Assembly (NCBI GenBank): GCA_964030475.1
Contig: CAXIPT010000002.1
Location: 8,575,455 to 8,639,454 of the forward strand
Direction: 5' to 3'
DNA length: 64,000 nucleotides
Source: Tethya wilhelma
Lineage: Eukaryota > Porifera > Demospongiae > Tethyida > Tethyidae
Numbering within the stretch: the first letter of the stretch is position 1; each line of letters opens with the position of its first letter. The notes beneath the pieces are model-generated. The model ran no database searches. It was not told the DNA's origin and saw only the letters and a program-made list of their open reading frames with translations. The translations under genes and the position numbers were made by a program. Below, piece after piece: positions 1 through 13,900 of the stretch.

Positions 1-145
1 TTAAAACTACTGGAGAACCCAAGAACCTTTTCTCATTAAAACTACTAGAGAACCCAAGAACCTTTTCTCATTAAAACTACTAGAGAACCCAAGAATCTTT
101 TCTCATTAAAACTACTAGAGAACCTAAGAACCTTTCCCACTATTG
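1..145. repeat. 35-bp minisatellite, about 4 copies, running off the left edge
   Basis: A 35-base unit beginning TTAAAACTACT and ending CTTTTCTCA is repeated head to tail about four times with one or two substitutions per copy. There are no spacers between units. The array is already in progress at base 1, so its true length is unknown. Confidence 0.95.
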
Positions 146-568
146 CTAGATGCATTAGCTATAATGATCTATAGCTTGTGTAAAGTCTTTGCATGCCCTA
201 TATGTTTACATAGAAAGCAGACCAACTCATGTCTGTCTTGCCAAACAACACTAACCAACAGCCATGCATGCAAAGAGCCATGCAGCATTGGACCTCAGCA
301 ACACAAATTCTAGATAACACACACCAAATTAGTAGGCGTGGCCTCGAAGCTAAGCGCTCAAAGAAGCACAAAAGCCTCAAAACTCAAGAACTATAGTGTT
401 TAGGACAGCAAAAAATATATTTTTACAAGATCATTCAGAGTTATGAACGTAAGTACCATCAATTTTGTTGCTAGAGCTATCTTTCTTGAGATTTCGATGG
501 GACAGACAGACAGGCAGACAAAACGACTACCGTAACCCTCTGCACGTGCTACGCACGTACCGAGGCTT
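146..568. other. intergenic, no gene seen
   Basis: AT-rich sequence between the minisatellite and the next repeat block. The short open frames here have no recognisable domain and no splice context. I see nothing functional in it. Confidence 0.5.
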
Positions 569-2135
569 AACAAGCATAAAATGAGCTTTCAGATGATTAT
601 ATAGATTGCCATTTTTGGGTAAAATCGAAGGATACAAAGTTGGTTTGATTCATAACCACTCAGGCCCAATACAAGTTCAACTGGCAACCATTATAAGAAT
701 AATTTGGCCTATGTATAGCAAACCATAACAAAATGGATATCATTTGAATGCTCTTATCGCACTGAATGCAATGGTAAAGGGTACTCTTCCATATGACCTT
801 CCTAATCATAAATACACTTAAGGTGCTTTTAGGTGCTTTCTTTATTTCTATATAATTATAGGGCATGCTCATGCATATGCTTAATAATATTATTCCTCTC
901 TGATTTGTTTTGAGCTGATTAGATAATTTGTAAACAGGTAAGGCTGAGTAAGCAAAGCTGATGTGAATGCATGGCTCACATGCATATATACCATGCATAT
1001 ACTTCGGTCCAACTCCTACACTAGCAAGTAGAATAACAATCATCAGTTCATGCAGTACTAAAATGGATCTTCGACTTAGTGGCAACATCAGAAGACCACC
1101 AAATTATAATTTAAAAAATTAATTTAAGTTTTTTTTAAAAAAAATTAATTTAATTTAACTAAATTATGATTCAAAACCACTCAGGCCCAACTATAAGTTT
1201 GACTGACAATCATATACTCAGTACTTATGGCTGAAAAGCTATAGCTATTATAATTTATACATTTAGCAAACCATCTAAATGAATATCATTTGAGTGCTCT
1301 TATTGTAGTGAATGCAATGGTAAAGGGCACTGTTCCATATATGACCTTCTTACTTTTAAAGGTACTTTCTTTGTATACATATTTTTACTTTTTTAACAGT
1401 AAATAGTTGGATGTACAAACATGGAACTTGTATCAGTGTAACAAGCATAAAATGAGTTTTCAAATAATACAGCTAGATTGTCATATATCTTTTGGATAAA
1501 AATGAAGGATAAAAAATTAGTTTTGATTGATAACCATTCAGGTCCAATATACTAGTCAGACTGGCAATATCATATTCAATACTTATGGGTGAAGATCGAG
1601 CTAATCTGGCCTAGTTTAGCAAACCATAACATAAATTAATGGATAAGATTTGATTACACTCATTCAATACAATGGTAAAGGTATATCTGTATTTATTAGA
1701 CATTCCTACACTTAAGTATACACTGGGTGCTTTTAGGTGCTCTCTTTATCACTGACTATACATACTTTTAATATCAGTCAATGGCTATAGTTGTATGAAT
1801 ATAAAACTTGCATCAATGCATGTAACAAGCATATATAAACTTAAATAAGCTTTCAAATGATAGATTGACATCTTTTGGGTAGAATTGAAGGATACAAAGT
1901 TGTATGGTTTTAAATTAATTCATAACCACTCAGGCCCAATACAAAAGTCCGACTGGCAATCATAATATTATTCAGTACTTATGGGCAAATTAAGAGCTAA
2001 TTTGGCCTACGTTCAAGAAAAACATAACAAAATGGATATCATTTGAATGCTCTTATCACACTGAATGCAATGGTAAAGGTCCTAGTTTCATGATCTTTCT
2101 ATTCATAAATACACACAAGGTGCAGACGTGCTTTC
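569..2135. repeat. degenerate tandem repeat of a 360-520 bp unit, about 4 copies
   Basis: The same ordered blocks recur. They include a stretch starting AACAAGCATA (569, 1440, 1819), a block containing CACTCAGGCCCAA (about 658, 1180, 1539 and 1926), and a block GAATGCAATGGTAAAGG followed by AGGTGCTTTC. Copies are diverged and spacing varies, and the second copy has lost its first part to an AT-rich replacement. It resembles an old satellite. The 142-codon minus-strand frame inside it (660-1088) is not a credible gene. Confidence 0.8.
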
Positions 2136-2315
2136 TTTAGTTATGCTGACTCTATCTGTAAGTTAGTTGTTGGTCTGTTTTTCTGATCTTCCAAGTCTAA
2201 TTGCTAATCGTCATGTCTTAGACTACAGTAACTTTTAAAAATAATTTTGCTGCTGCTGAAGTTAATTAATATTATAATTTTACTGAACCTAGTATCATCA
2301 TAGTGTGTGTATGTN

Positions 2316-2515
2316 ACTGATTAGTAGGAACTGAAATTGAACTAAATTGAATGCAATTATAATAAGCTGTTACTATTGTACATTTCATTGGATTTACGAC
2401 ACTGAGGATCCGGATCAAGATTAAAAATGAAGTAGTCATGTGCCGAAATTGAGACATCACCTTGTTCCAATACTTTTTACTGCACTGCCCATTCCTACAC
2501 ACCTTATTTTTTTGA
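2316..2515. mobile_element. MITE family X, truncated copy at an N
   Basis: The right half carries the terminal block also seen at 24.6 kb, 26.5 kb and 31.3 kb (ending CACTGCCCATTCCTACAC then a T-run and GAAATTT). The opposite inverted terminal repeat is missing because the copy starts at the N at 2315. The interior resembles the 26.2-26.5 kb copy. Confidence 0.7.
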
Positions 2516-3474
2516 AATTTGTACTATTAAATATGACAATCACTTAATTACTTGAGTGAAATGAGCATGCAGATATCATGCTCTTTGAACTTAAATTTCA
2601 AACATGTCTTTAAATTCAAGCTTATAATAATAATTATGATTTCTAACAAATAATATATTATACTTTTGTAGTTATTCTAAGAATATATCAGTATGATCAA
2701 AATTTCCAAGAAATAATTATAATGGCCAACAATATTCATACTTGACAGGGAAGAGAGGGGGGGGGGGCGGGTATATATAAGTGTATTCATCAAATCACGG
2801 CTCATGGATGGTATACCATAATTCCATTTGTCTAGACACAATAATTCTAATTTTGATAAACATTACAAATTGGAACTATATTATAATATTCATCAATACC
2901 CTCCTGCTGAGATCTGGAAACCAAAATTATAGCTCACACACAATATGATTGTGCATTGAAAATCACGCTCAGTCTGAGGCTCTGAGCAATTAAGATCACA
3001 GTATAGTTCGATCATTTTGTAATTATGTTTAAGCATTGTCACAATGATTTTATTCGGACTTTAGCATGACATTGTACATGTGTGCTTTCACTACATATTG
3101 TAATAATATTTATTTTATTTATCTAATTTTGTAGTACAATTATAAGTAATAATTTGTACTATGTATGAGTACCTTGTGTGTATTGTGAATTACAACAATT
3201 AAGGAGTAAGGAACCATACTCATAGTATACAGATGACTTGTATCATAGTGGTCACTAAATTGACTCAGCTGCTGTTGGTTAATTGTTATAGTACCCTGGC
3301 CTGCTGGTGATTAGCCAGTGTACATGGGATATGTAAACTTAGGCGGTGCCTTTGATGTGTGACCTGTATTTATGGTACAAGTAGAAACATAGGGACAAGA
3401 ATTTTTATTTAGAGACTTAATCTTCATGCTGAGAGTTAAGTAACCGGGCTGGGGAAAAGGCTATAATATCACGA

Positions 3475-3749
3475 ATATGTGGAGATGGTAGATTTCTTGA
3501 GCAATTTTACATAGCAGCAAAAATAAATGATAATAGGACGTTTCGGCCCGTGAGCCTTCGTCAGCTATTGACACAACTCCCCTCTCTAATTACCAGGAAC
3601 TGTACCACACAATTTATTTCGCTGTATCATGATCCATTTTTCAGTTGTGTCAATAGCTGACGAAGGCTCACGGGCCAAAACGTCCTAAAATTATCATTTA
3701 TTTGTGCTGCTATGTAAAATTGCTCAAGAAATCTACCATCTCTACATAT
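3475..3749. mobile_element. fold-back element with about 110-bp inverted arms
   Basis: The left arm (3475-about 3590) and right arm (about 3645-3749) are near-perfect reverse complements. Both include GACGAAGGCTCACGGGCC and GATGGTAGATTTCTTGAGC. About 55 bp of unique sequence separates them. There is no coding capacity, so this fits a non-autonomous fold-back/MITE insertion. It is absent from the matching modules before genes B and E. Confidence 0.85.
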
Positions 3750-4360
3750 CCATAACATAGCAATGAGCCTGAACGAGATAATAAATATATTATCACGAAT
3801 ACCTCATTATAATATAAAAGTAGCAAATTAACTTACTGCATGCATGTACGTCAGTGTAGGAATCATATGCCTGTCTCATACAAGCAAATGTAATTTTGAT
3901 GCTTGTTTGATACAGTAACATTGTGCATGCTAATAATTCCAAAGTCCAAAGACAACCATTAATTTTCTTAAACTTACATAATTATATAGTCAGCAAGTAG
4001 CCAAACTACTTTAGACCATATTTATATTGTACTAGATGAGCTTAAAAACTTCATAATGCATATGCCATGCTGTTGTCTTTGATTAGTAAGCTATATTGTA
4101 CAGCTAGTATTCATAGTCATGCAGGTGCCTAATCAAAAAACACCATGAATATTCACTATTACCATTAAATAGTTAACGTTCTGCAGGCAGGTGTTGACGA
4201 ACAACAAGGTTAAAAATAAAATCATTTTTATACCTCCCTTGGAGCAGAAATGCAATGAATGCTCTTCTCTAGGTATGAAGAAACAATGTCGGTATAAAAA
4301 GAGAGATTCACACATACAAAATAAATTATTCTACTCAGTGTACAGACATCACGTTTGCAG

Positions 4361-4424
4361 GATTGACGGTCGAAAGTTATTACTATATATATATATATAA
4401 TATATATAGAGTGCCAAATCATAG
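4361..4424 (+). other. probable non-coding 5' UTR exon of gene A
   Basis: The sequence GTTTGCAG precedes base 4361 and CATAG|GTATGT follows the end, so both acceptor and donor are present. The matching positions before gene B (33894-33968) and gene E (58873-58927) keep the same TTGCAG|GAT acceptor and AG|GTA donor, although the exon body has diverged. This suggests a spliced leader exon with the coding region in a single downstream exon. No transcript evidence is available. Confidence 0.5.
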
Positions 4425-4839
4425 GTATGTAAACTTCTAATGCATGGTTATTATATTATTACAGATTTGTTATACAATGTCATGCTCCCACTTTGCATAC
4501 ATATATTATCATATTATTATGATTATAATATAATTTATTATAATAATATGATAATACATATCATTATGCTTTAAATATATGAATCAATTTCAATACCCAA
4601 AATTATTAGTGTACGTTATTGAGCAATTGTTTATGCTCATAATAATAATAATACAAAAATATTAATATAATTACTTTTAAATAACCATGCATGCACTCAA
4701 TTTTATTTTATTCAATTAACTATCACAATGGAAACAATATAATAATAAAGTATTTGACTTGATCAACATTGAAACAAAGGTTTCTGCTATTTGCAAACAC
4801 TTATATACGTGTGCACAATTATAGTTATAATAGACGCAG

Positions 4840-4854
4840 CACAAAGTGTGTGTG
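4840..4854 (+). promoter_or_regulatory. conserved CACAAAGTGTGTG motif 72 bp before gene A
   Basis: The 13-mer CACAAAGTGTGTG occurs 72, 62 and 84 bp upstream of the start codons of genes A, B and E. It is part of a near-palindrome CACAC-AAA-GTGTG in B and E. It is absent before gene C. It could be a promoter element, a 5' UTR element or conserved ancestry. Confidence 0.5.
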
Positions 4855-4911
4855 TGCAACTTTAAAAAGCTAGAGTCTAAGACTCTATAGCTGAGGTGCA
4901 TCAGATTTAGA

Positions 4912-7900
4912 ATGTCCTCACAAGAAACAATAAAGTTACCAGGTCTTGGGCGTCCATTCCAAGTTGGAATGCTCTATGACTGCCGAAATGACAACCTTAT
5001 TCTAGGTGAAACCAAATTGTGGAATGAACAAGCACTTAAAAGAGCTAAACAAACGAAATCAGCACAATGCAAAACACAGGGTGACTCTGCAATAGTCATT
5101 GACGGTGATAGCCTACAGCAAAAGACAGAGCATCTAAATATTGTTGGCGGTCTAAAGCTTAGTATCTTACCAAACAGCCTAGTAAAAAACATCTCTGGTT
5201 CAGCTACATACTTGAACGATCGTACACGATCAAACAATCAAGCACGTGTTAGTATTAAGTACACAGGGCCATCAGAATCCATTTACCTTGACATGGAAAA
5301 GATTGGTCCAATATCAAAACCAACTATTGAGGCTACCCATGTTGTCACAGGAGTGGACTATGGAGCAGATGCTTTTCTTGTGTTTGATAGGCATGGTTGT
5401 GACCATGCTGCCAAATTCAAAGATACTAGACAAAATATGCTAAATACTGCTGTAACTCTTACTAGAAATCCCAACTTGTCAATCGAAGCAATAGTTGCAG
5501 ACCAAACAGAAGTAGAAAAATATAAATGCACACTCTATGTTGATTCTGAATCAAAACCTAAAAGAACTCTTGGATCTTTTGAAGAAGCAGTACAAGTTTA
5601 TCGTGATTTGCCAAAAGTCTTGCATGGATGTTCAAAAGCAAAAACTGTTCAGCTTTATCCACTAAGCAAGCTTACAAGTAGGTCAAGCGAAGTAAAGATG
5701 GTCAGACAGGTAAGCGATAAAGTTGCTACTGAAGTACAAACAGTATTTGAAGCTTTACATTATTCCAAAAATGCTTGTACTGACATCCAACAAAATCCAC
5801 TCTGTGAAAAGTTTGGAAGACTAAAAAGCCAAATCAAAGATTTCGAAAGAAAAGTTTTCCAATTTCAAGCTTTGGTAACCCAACGTGTGACAACTCTACT
5901 ACCACAAATTCGTAGTGGAAAGCTGAATGAAGGTGAGCTTCTCAAAGACATAAGCCAATCTCCATTCAGTCCACATTCTCTTTCTTCTTACATTACTCAA
6001 AAACAAGAAGAAATGAAAAAGCTAGATTTATTTCTAAAGCAAATGGAAAGTATAGAATTTAAACCAGCTGGTATTGACTTTGACTCTACAGTGGAAGACT
6101 TTAACTATGATGTAGTAGTCTGTTTTGCCTTTAATGTAATTAATGAGCAGGATCCACTACTTACCAATATGAGCTGTTACCTAAATGGACAAACACCTGA
6201 GCCAGTTCCTCAAGAACAAAACTGGTATCAAGATCCAGCCATTAACCAGAGACTAAAACAACAAAAAAGGTATTTTGTCAATCTAGCTAAAGCTAACCAA
6301 GAACCAAGCCGAAAGAAGTTTCTAGTGACTGACTATGCTAGTGAAGCATCACAAACTGGACCAGGCACTATTCTAATTACAGGAGATTGTGGTCTTGAAG
6401 AATTTGTACCACCAAGTGAACCAGGTCAGCCTTTTGCCAAGGACACAGATATTTCTGCTGATTCAATATTAATCAGCTGGACTCCACCTTTCACTGGCCT
6501 CAAACATGTACAGTCCTATATTGTCTACTGCAGCCAGAGTAGTGCAATAAAAGAGTGGACAATACATAAAACTAATAGTCTAGAAACAAGCCTAAGAGTC
6601 ACTGGCCTTCACAACAATATGAGTTACTTGTTTAAAGTACAGTCAATATGCAAATTTGAATTATTTGGTATAGACAGCAAAACAAGTGTCCTAATTACTA
6701 CAAAAGCTAGTGCAAGTGAAGTGCTCCAACAACAAACTCAATTAGAAGTACCAAAAGCAGATGCTATTTCTTCACCTTCTGAAAAGAGTAACTTATTATT
6801 TCAAACAATCAAGCCTCAGGCTTTAGTTTTAAGTTTTGATCAAATTAGAGTAGAGTGGCAGCTAAGGACTCATGACTCTGAAGAAGATGTTCAGTACTAC
6901 ATTGTTTCTTACCGATCTCTAGCTGATTCCCAAGATCAATGGACCTACGAACAAACTGATGACAGTAGCACTAATATAATCATTCAGGGGCTTAATTCGT
7001 GTACTAAATATGTTTTTAAGGTTAAACCGATTTGTAGTTGTGGTATGAGCATTGACAGTGAAGTCAGTGATCCTGTTACGACTAAACTTGCAAATTGTAG
7101 ACCAGGAAAACCAGAGGCAGTGTCTATAACTTCAACTTCCATTCAATTGCAATGGGAAGAGCCACAGAATTCTAGTGTTGGTTATTACATCCTAGCATAT
7201 CAGAAGACTAGTGAGACAAGCCAGTGGGAAAAAATTGTAACTGAACATGCCTTACCAACAGCTTTAGTGAGTAAACTTGAACCCAACACTACATACCATT
7301 TCAAAGTACGCCCAATATTCTTTGTGGAAGGAATTGATGGGATAGAGAGCATACTTAGTGAACCCATTACGACAAATGAACTAATATACAGAACTGGCCC
7401 TCCTTGGGCATCTGAATCAGCTACAACTCACAACAGCGTTTTGTTAAGATGGAGCAAGCCAGAGTGTGAACTTGATGAGGTTAATTTCTATATTGTTTCT
7501 TATTATGCACAAACTCAAAGCAAACAAAAATGGTTTTGGAAGAAAACAACGGAAGGACTCCGGAATCAAGATAGCCTGAGAATAGATGGACTTGCCCCTA
7601 ATACAGAATACATCTTTAAAGTTCGTCCTGAACTCTCAAGTGATGCAAAGGGTGTGGACAGTAATAAAAGTGCTCCCATAAAGACCAAGCCAGTCTGTCA
7701 AACTAGAAAACCAAAACCTAAAAAGGTAACACACAGTTCAATTGAACTGCATTGGAATATTCCAGAATATGGAAAAGATGATATATACAGTTATATTGTA
7801 TTCTACACAATGGAAAAAGCTACTCCAATAGAGAAGTGGGACAGTTATGAAACTTACAATACTGAGCCAAAATGTATTATAACAGGACTAGATCCTAACT

Positions 7901-10900
7901 CAAATTATGTTTTCCAAGTGCTTCCTAAATGTACTGAAAGTGAAAGTGTACATAGTGAATCAAGTGAACCCATTATGACAAACCCACCAGTTTGTCAACC
8001 TGGAAAACCATGTGCTGTTGCTGTAACTCACAACTCTGTCAAACTAATCTGGGAAAGGCCTGAATACGAGAGTGACAAAGTGGACTTCTACATAGTTTCA
8101 TATGGCATACAGGATAATGAACAATCTTGGAACTTTACAAACAAACCTACAGCCAATAATGATCCAACTATAACAATTAAAAAGCTTAAGCCTAGAGTAG
8201 CATACCTGTTTCGTGTTCGACCTCAATGCAGAGCTAAAATTGTTGGAGTTGAGAGTGAATTTAGTGATCCAATTACAACAAATTTGCAAGCAACTTACCC
8301 TTTAGGAAAACTTAAGGTTCACAGTGTAACACACAACAGTGTGGTCTTACAGTGGGAAAAGACAGAACAGTATGAACCAGAGGACGATGATACCTATGTT
8401 TTACTATACCGTAAAACTCAAGATAGTAACTGGGAAACAAAGTCAATTGAAGCTAATGCAACATCAACAACAGTCAGTTATCTCACACCAAACACACAAT
8501 ACATTTTCAAACTGATGATTAAGTCCATTGATGGTGAGAGTATAGAAAGTGATACTACAGATCCTATTTTCACCAACCCAATAGTATGCCAACCAAGCAA
8601 ACCAAGAGCATCAATAAGTAAAGAAACATATGGAAGTATTAGTTTAAAATGGAAAAAGCCTCAGTATGGCCATGAAAATATTCAGTCTTACATCGTTTCT
8701 TGTTTCAAGAAAAGTGATCACACAACACTATTAAAGCAAAATATAACTGAAGGTCCGAGAGAAACATTTACTGTGCATGAACTTGCTGCAAACCAAGAAT
8801 ATGTTTTCAAAGTTTTCCCAATATGCAATACTTCTAACACAAATCTAAGGATACTTGAAAGTGAAGAAAGTGATCCAATTCAAATCAATTCCCAAGACTG
8901 TAAGCCCTCTAAACCAAGGCTTTTGGCCAAAACACACAACAGTGTTACTTTGCAATGGAACATACCTGGATTTAGAAGCAACTCTATCCAGTCATATACA
9001 ATCTACTATTGCTTAGTTGGAGATGAGGAAAACTGGAAAACAGAACTTTTAGAAACTACTCAGTGCAAAGTAACAATAGGTAACTTGGAGCCCAACAAAC
9101 AGTACCAATTTAAGGTTTTCCCCAAATCCGAAAGTGTGGCCATAAACTGCCTTGAAAGTGATGTCAGTGAGCAAATCTCAACTGAGACACTTCAATGTCA
9201 ACCAGGAAAACCAAGAGCCTACACAACACAAGCCCACAACAGCATTCGTCTTGAGTGGGATAAACCAGAGAATGGGCAGGATAGTATTGAATCATACATT
9301 GTTTACTACCGTACTAAAGAAATTGATAGTCTTAGTTCTTCATCAGCATGGAAAAAACAGATGACTGAAGGACCAAATGAACAAGTCACATTTACTGAAC
9401 TTGCTGCTAACATCCAATATATTTTCAAAGTTCGTCCAATTTGTAGTACATCTTATACAGATCTAAGAGTTCTTGAAAGTGAAGAAAGTGATCCAATTCA
9501 AATCAATTCCCAAGACTGTAAGCCCTCTAAACCAAGGCTTTTGGCCAAAACACACAACAGTGTTACTTTGCAATGGAACATACCTGGATTTAGAAGCAAC
9601 TCTATCCAGTCATATACAATCTACTTTTGGTTAGTTGGAGATGAGGAAAACTGGAAAACAGAACTTTTAGAAACTACTCAGTGCAAAGCAACAATAGGTA
9701 ACTTGGAGCCCAACAAACAGTACCAATTTAAGGTTTTTCCCAAATCTGAAAATACAGCTATAAACTGCCTTGAAAGTGATGTCAGTGAGCAAATCTCAAC
9801 TGAGACACTTCAATGTCAACCAGGAAAACCAAGAGCCTACACAACACAAGCCCATAACAGCATTCGTCTTGAGTGGGATAAACCAGAGCATGGGTATGAG
9901 AGTATTGAATCATACATTGTTTACTACTGTACTAAAGTAATTGATAGTCATAGTTCTTCATCAGCTTGGAAAAAACAGATGACTGAAGGACCAAATGAAC
10001 AAGTCACATTTACTGAACTTGCTGCTAACATCCAATATATTTTCAAAGTTCGTCCAATTTGTAGTACATCTTATAAAGATCTAAGAGTTCTTGAAAGTGA
10101 AGAAAGTGATCCAATTCAAATCAATTCCCAAGACTGTAAGCCCTCTAAACCAAGGCTTTTGCCCAAAACACACAACAGTGTTACTTTGCAATGGAACATA
10201 TCTGGATTTAGCAGCAATTCTATCCAGTCATATACAATCTACTATTGCTTAGTTGGAAATGAGGAAAACTGGAAAACAGAACTTGTAAAAACTACTCAGT
10301 GCAAAGCAACAATAGGTAACTTGGAGCCCAACAAAGAGTACCAATTTAAGGTTTTTCCCAAATCTAAAAATACAGCTATAAACTGCCTTGAAAGTGATGT
10401 CAGTGAGCAAATCTCAACTGAGACACTTCAATGTCAACCAGGAAAACCAAGAGCCTACACAACACAAGCCCATAACAGCATTCGTCTTGAGTGGAATAAA
10501 CCAGAGCATGGGCACGAGAGTATTGAATCATACATTGTTTACTACAGCAATACAGTTGACAGTTCTTCATCAACATGGAGAAAGTTGATAACTGAAGGAT
10601 CAACTGAACAAGTCACACTAAACGAACTTACAGCTAACAAGCAGTATGTTTTCAAAGTTCGTCCGATTTGCAGTACTTCAGATACATCTTTAAAGATCTT
10701 AGAAAGTGAAGAAAGTGATCCAATTCAAATCAATTCCCAAGACTGTAAGCCCTCTAAACCAAGGCTTTTGGCCAAAACACACAACAGTGTTACTTTGCAA
10801 TGGAACATACCTGGATTTAGAAGCAACTCTATCCAGTCATATACAATCTACTATTGCTTAGTTGGAGATGAGGAAAACTGGAAAACAGAACTTGTAGAAA

Positions 10901-13900
10901 CTACTCAGTGCAAAGCAACAATAGGTAACTTGGAGCCCAACAAAGAGTACCAATTTAAGGTTTTTCCCAAATCAGAAAGTGTGGCCATAAACTGCCTTGG
11001 AAGTGATGTCAGTGAGCAAATCTCAACTGAGACACTCCAATGTCAACCAGGAAAACCAAGAGCCTACACAACACAAGCAGACAACAGCATTCGTCTTGAG
11101 TGGGATAAACCAGAGCATGGGCACGAGAGTATTGAATCATACATAGTATTCTACCATGAAGTAGGTGATCGATTGACACCAGGGAAGAGCTCAAGACAGA
11201 ACATTATCACTAATGGTCGGCAAGAATCAATAACAATTAGTGATCTGGCAGTAAATAAGCAGTTTGTATTCCGAGTTGCTCCTTTTTGTAGCAATGGTTC
11301 TTTGAAGAGCAATTTTAAGTTCCTTGAGAGTGAAGCCAGTGAACCTATTCAAATTAATTCTCAGCCAAGTAAACCTGAGGCTGCACAAGTCACTAGTAAC
11401 AGCATCAAGTTAAAGTGGAAAATGCTAGGCAGCAGACAAGATGTAGAATTCTACACTGTATCATTTCGTTTAGCAAGTGATCATTCAGATAAAAGTAAAT
11501 GGAGAAAACAATCTACCAATAATGCTAAACAAAGTTTTATTGTTAATAAGCTATCTCCTTCGACTAGTTACATATTCAGAATCTCATCAGTAGACAAAGC
11601 AGGAAATGTTTCTGATGGTGAAGAAAGCATTCCAATCCAAACAACAGATATATCAAAACCAGGTAAACCAACTGCAAATAAAATTACTGATGCCACTGTC
11701 CTCTTAACATGGACCCATCCTGAAGTGGGCATGCAGTCTATCAATAGCTATGATATTCTATACTGTCGAGCTACTAGTGGTCCAAAAGATTCACAGAAAT
11801 GGGAAACCTGTTCAACTGCAAACTTCACAAACCAACTGGAGTTAACACCACTTCAGTACAACACAAAATACTGTTTCAAAGTTCGCCCTAACTGTAAAAA
11901 AGGTACAATATGGTGTGAAAGCGACACCAGTGATCCAATTGAAACAAAAGCTACATCAGAACCATTGGAGTTTATGGTTACCAACACAACAACTTCAAGT
12001 ATTGAGTTAAATTGGAATAAACCTGTACGGGGTCAAGATAGTATCATATCTTATGATGTATACTATCAAGAAGCAAGCAGCAATACTGAAGATTGGAAAA
12101 AGGTTAATTCAGGCACTGAAACTAATTTGAGAATTCCAGGACTACTTTCCCTAAAGGAATATATGTTCAAGGTTCATCCAGTCTGTGATGTGGGCACAGG
12201 AACAGAGAGTGCTATACTAAAAGCAACAACTAAACAGTTAATATGCAAAACAGGTGACATAGCTGTTGACAAGAAGAAACACAACAAAATTGCATTAAAA
12301 TGGGACCGCCCCCAACATGGAGTTCCTAAATCTTACTCTTGCTCTTATCGATGTGTACAAGACAGCCAGTGGATACTAACAGGACAAAGCCCCACAAAAG
12401 AATATATTGAAATTGTAGGTCTTTTTCCAAACACAACTTACATCTTCAGAGTATGCCCACAATTAGAACATAGTGATATTGTCACCGAGGAAACTGTAAG
12501 TGCTTGGGAAACAACGGAAAAAACACCAGTTGCAGAACGCTTAATTGAAAAGTGTACAAAGTTAGATGTACCAAATAGTGACTGTAGCATCTACAGAATT
12601 CCAATAAAAACAGTATGGGAAGGTAAAAAACTTGGTAGGATTGCTCGATATGAGCTTGATATCGGTCAACAATCAAAGTACTATGGTCCTGAGAGAGTCC
12701 TTATGCTAGTAGGAGCAACAGGAGCTGGAAAAAGTACGCTAATTAATGGTATTGTAAATTATATATTCAAAGTTGAATTTGAAGATGAATTCAGATTCAA
12801 ACTCATTTGTGACGAAAGTACAATGGATCAAACTCACAGTCAAACTTCATCAGTCAATGCTTACACAATTTATCCAATACCAGGTTTATGTATTGATTAT
12901 GCTCTTACTATTATTGATACACCTGGCTTTGGAGACACAAGGGGAGTAGAACAAGATCAGGAGTTAATAGGACAAATCAAAGAATTCTTTACTCATAAGA
13001 GCCCTGATCACAAAGGTATTGACCAAATACATGGTGTTGGTTTAGTAGTTAAGAACCCTGAAATGCGACTCACAACAACTCAAAAGTATATCTCTGCCTG
13101 CATTCTAAGTATATTTGGAAAAGATATCAAAGACAATATATTCCTAATGGTAACATTTGCTGATGGAGCAGCCCCTCCAGTGCTTGATGCAGTAAAAGGA
13201 GCTGATTTTCCTTATAAAGAACACTTTAAATTTAACAACTCAGCCTTGTATCCTGAAATTGGAAACCGTAAGAGCCCAGTTGCCTTGCCCATGTGGAATA
13301 TGGGTAAAGAGAGTTTCAAAGATTTTTTTAAGGCTTTTGACAAGTACAAACCTCAGAGTCTTACACTTACAAGAGATGTGTTGGAAGAGCGTGAACGACT
13401 AGAGTCATATGTAAGATCACTTCGTGAAGAAATAACAAGAGGAGTACAAGAAATTGATAAGTTACAACAATTTAAAGAAAATCTTAAAAGCAAAGAGCAG
13501 AATATCGATGCATTCAAAGATTTTAAAGTTACAGTAAATGTTCCCAAGATGAAAAAAATAGATCTTGAACGAGGGATATATGTTACCAACTGTTTAACTT
13601 GTAACCGAACATGTCATGACAATTGCATATATAACTTAGATAGTGAGAAATACAAGTGCTGCGTGATGGAAGGAGATGAAACCAATGCTCACTGTAAAGT
13701 ATGCAAAGGAAAGTGCCACTGGAAAGAACATTTCAACCATCCATACAAGTTCGTACTCATTACTGAACCAGTTGAACAAACAATTGATGATTTAAAAAAG
13801 TACCATGATGAAGCAAAGAGTGGGAAATTGGATGTAGAAACAATGATAAATGATCTTGAAGATGAGTTAGATCAACTCCACACACATGTTATGAGTTTGG

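Larger units (their letters stand above)
2699..4911 (+). promoter_or_regulatory. duplicated 5' module upstream of gene A
   Basis: This non-coding stretch shares ordered landmarks with the regions before genes B and E. They are a TTTCCAAGAAA...CAATATTCATACT block, TCTAGACA(CA)ATAATT, ACCCTCCTGCTGAGA, CAGGTGTTG, ACCTCCCTTGGAGCAG and an exon-like TTGCAG|GATTGA. It probably contains promoter and 5' UTR sequence co-duplicated with the coding region. A separate fold-back element (3475-3749) is inserted in this copy only. Confidence 0.65.

Noticed and set aside
1..145. Possible CRISPR-like array
   Set aside because: The 35-bp units are directly adjacent with no spacers and the DNA is eukaryotic, so it is a minisatellite.
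660..1088. 142-codon minus-strand frame as a gene
   Set aside because: It lies inside the degenerate repeat array, is not conserved between repeat copies and has no recognisable domain.
4974..13589. Antisense and alternate-frame open frames inside genes A, B, C and E
   Set aside because: They mirror strongly conserved coding sequence and repeat wherever paralogues repeat, so they are shadows of the real frame.
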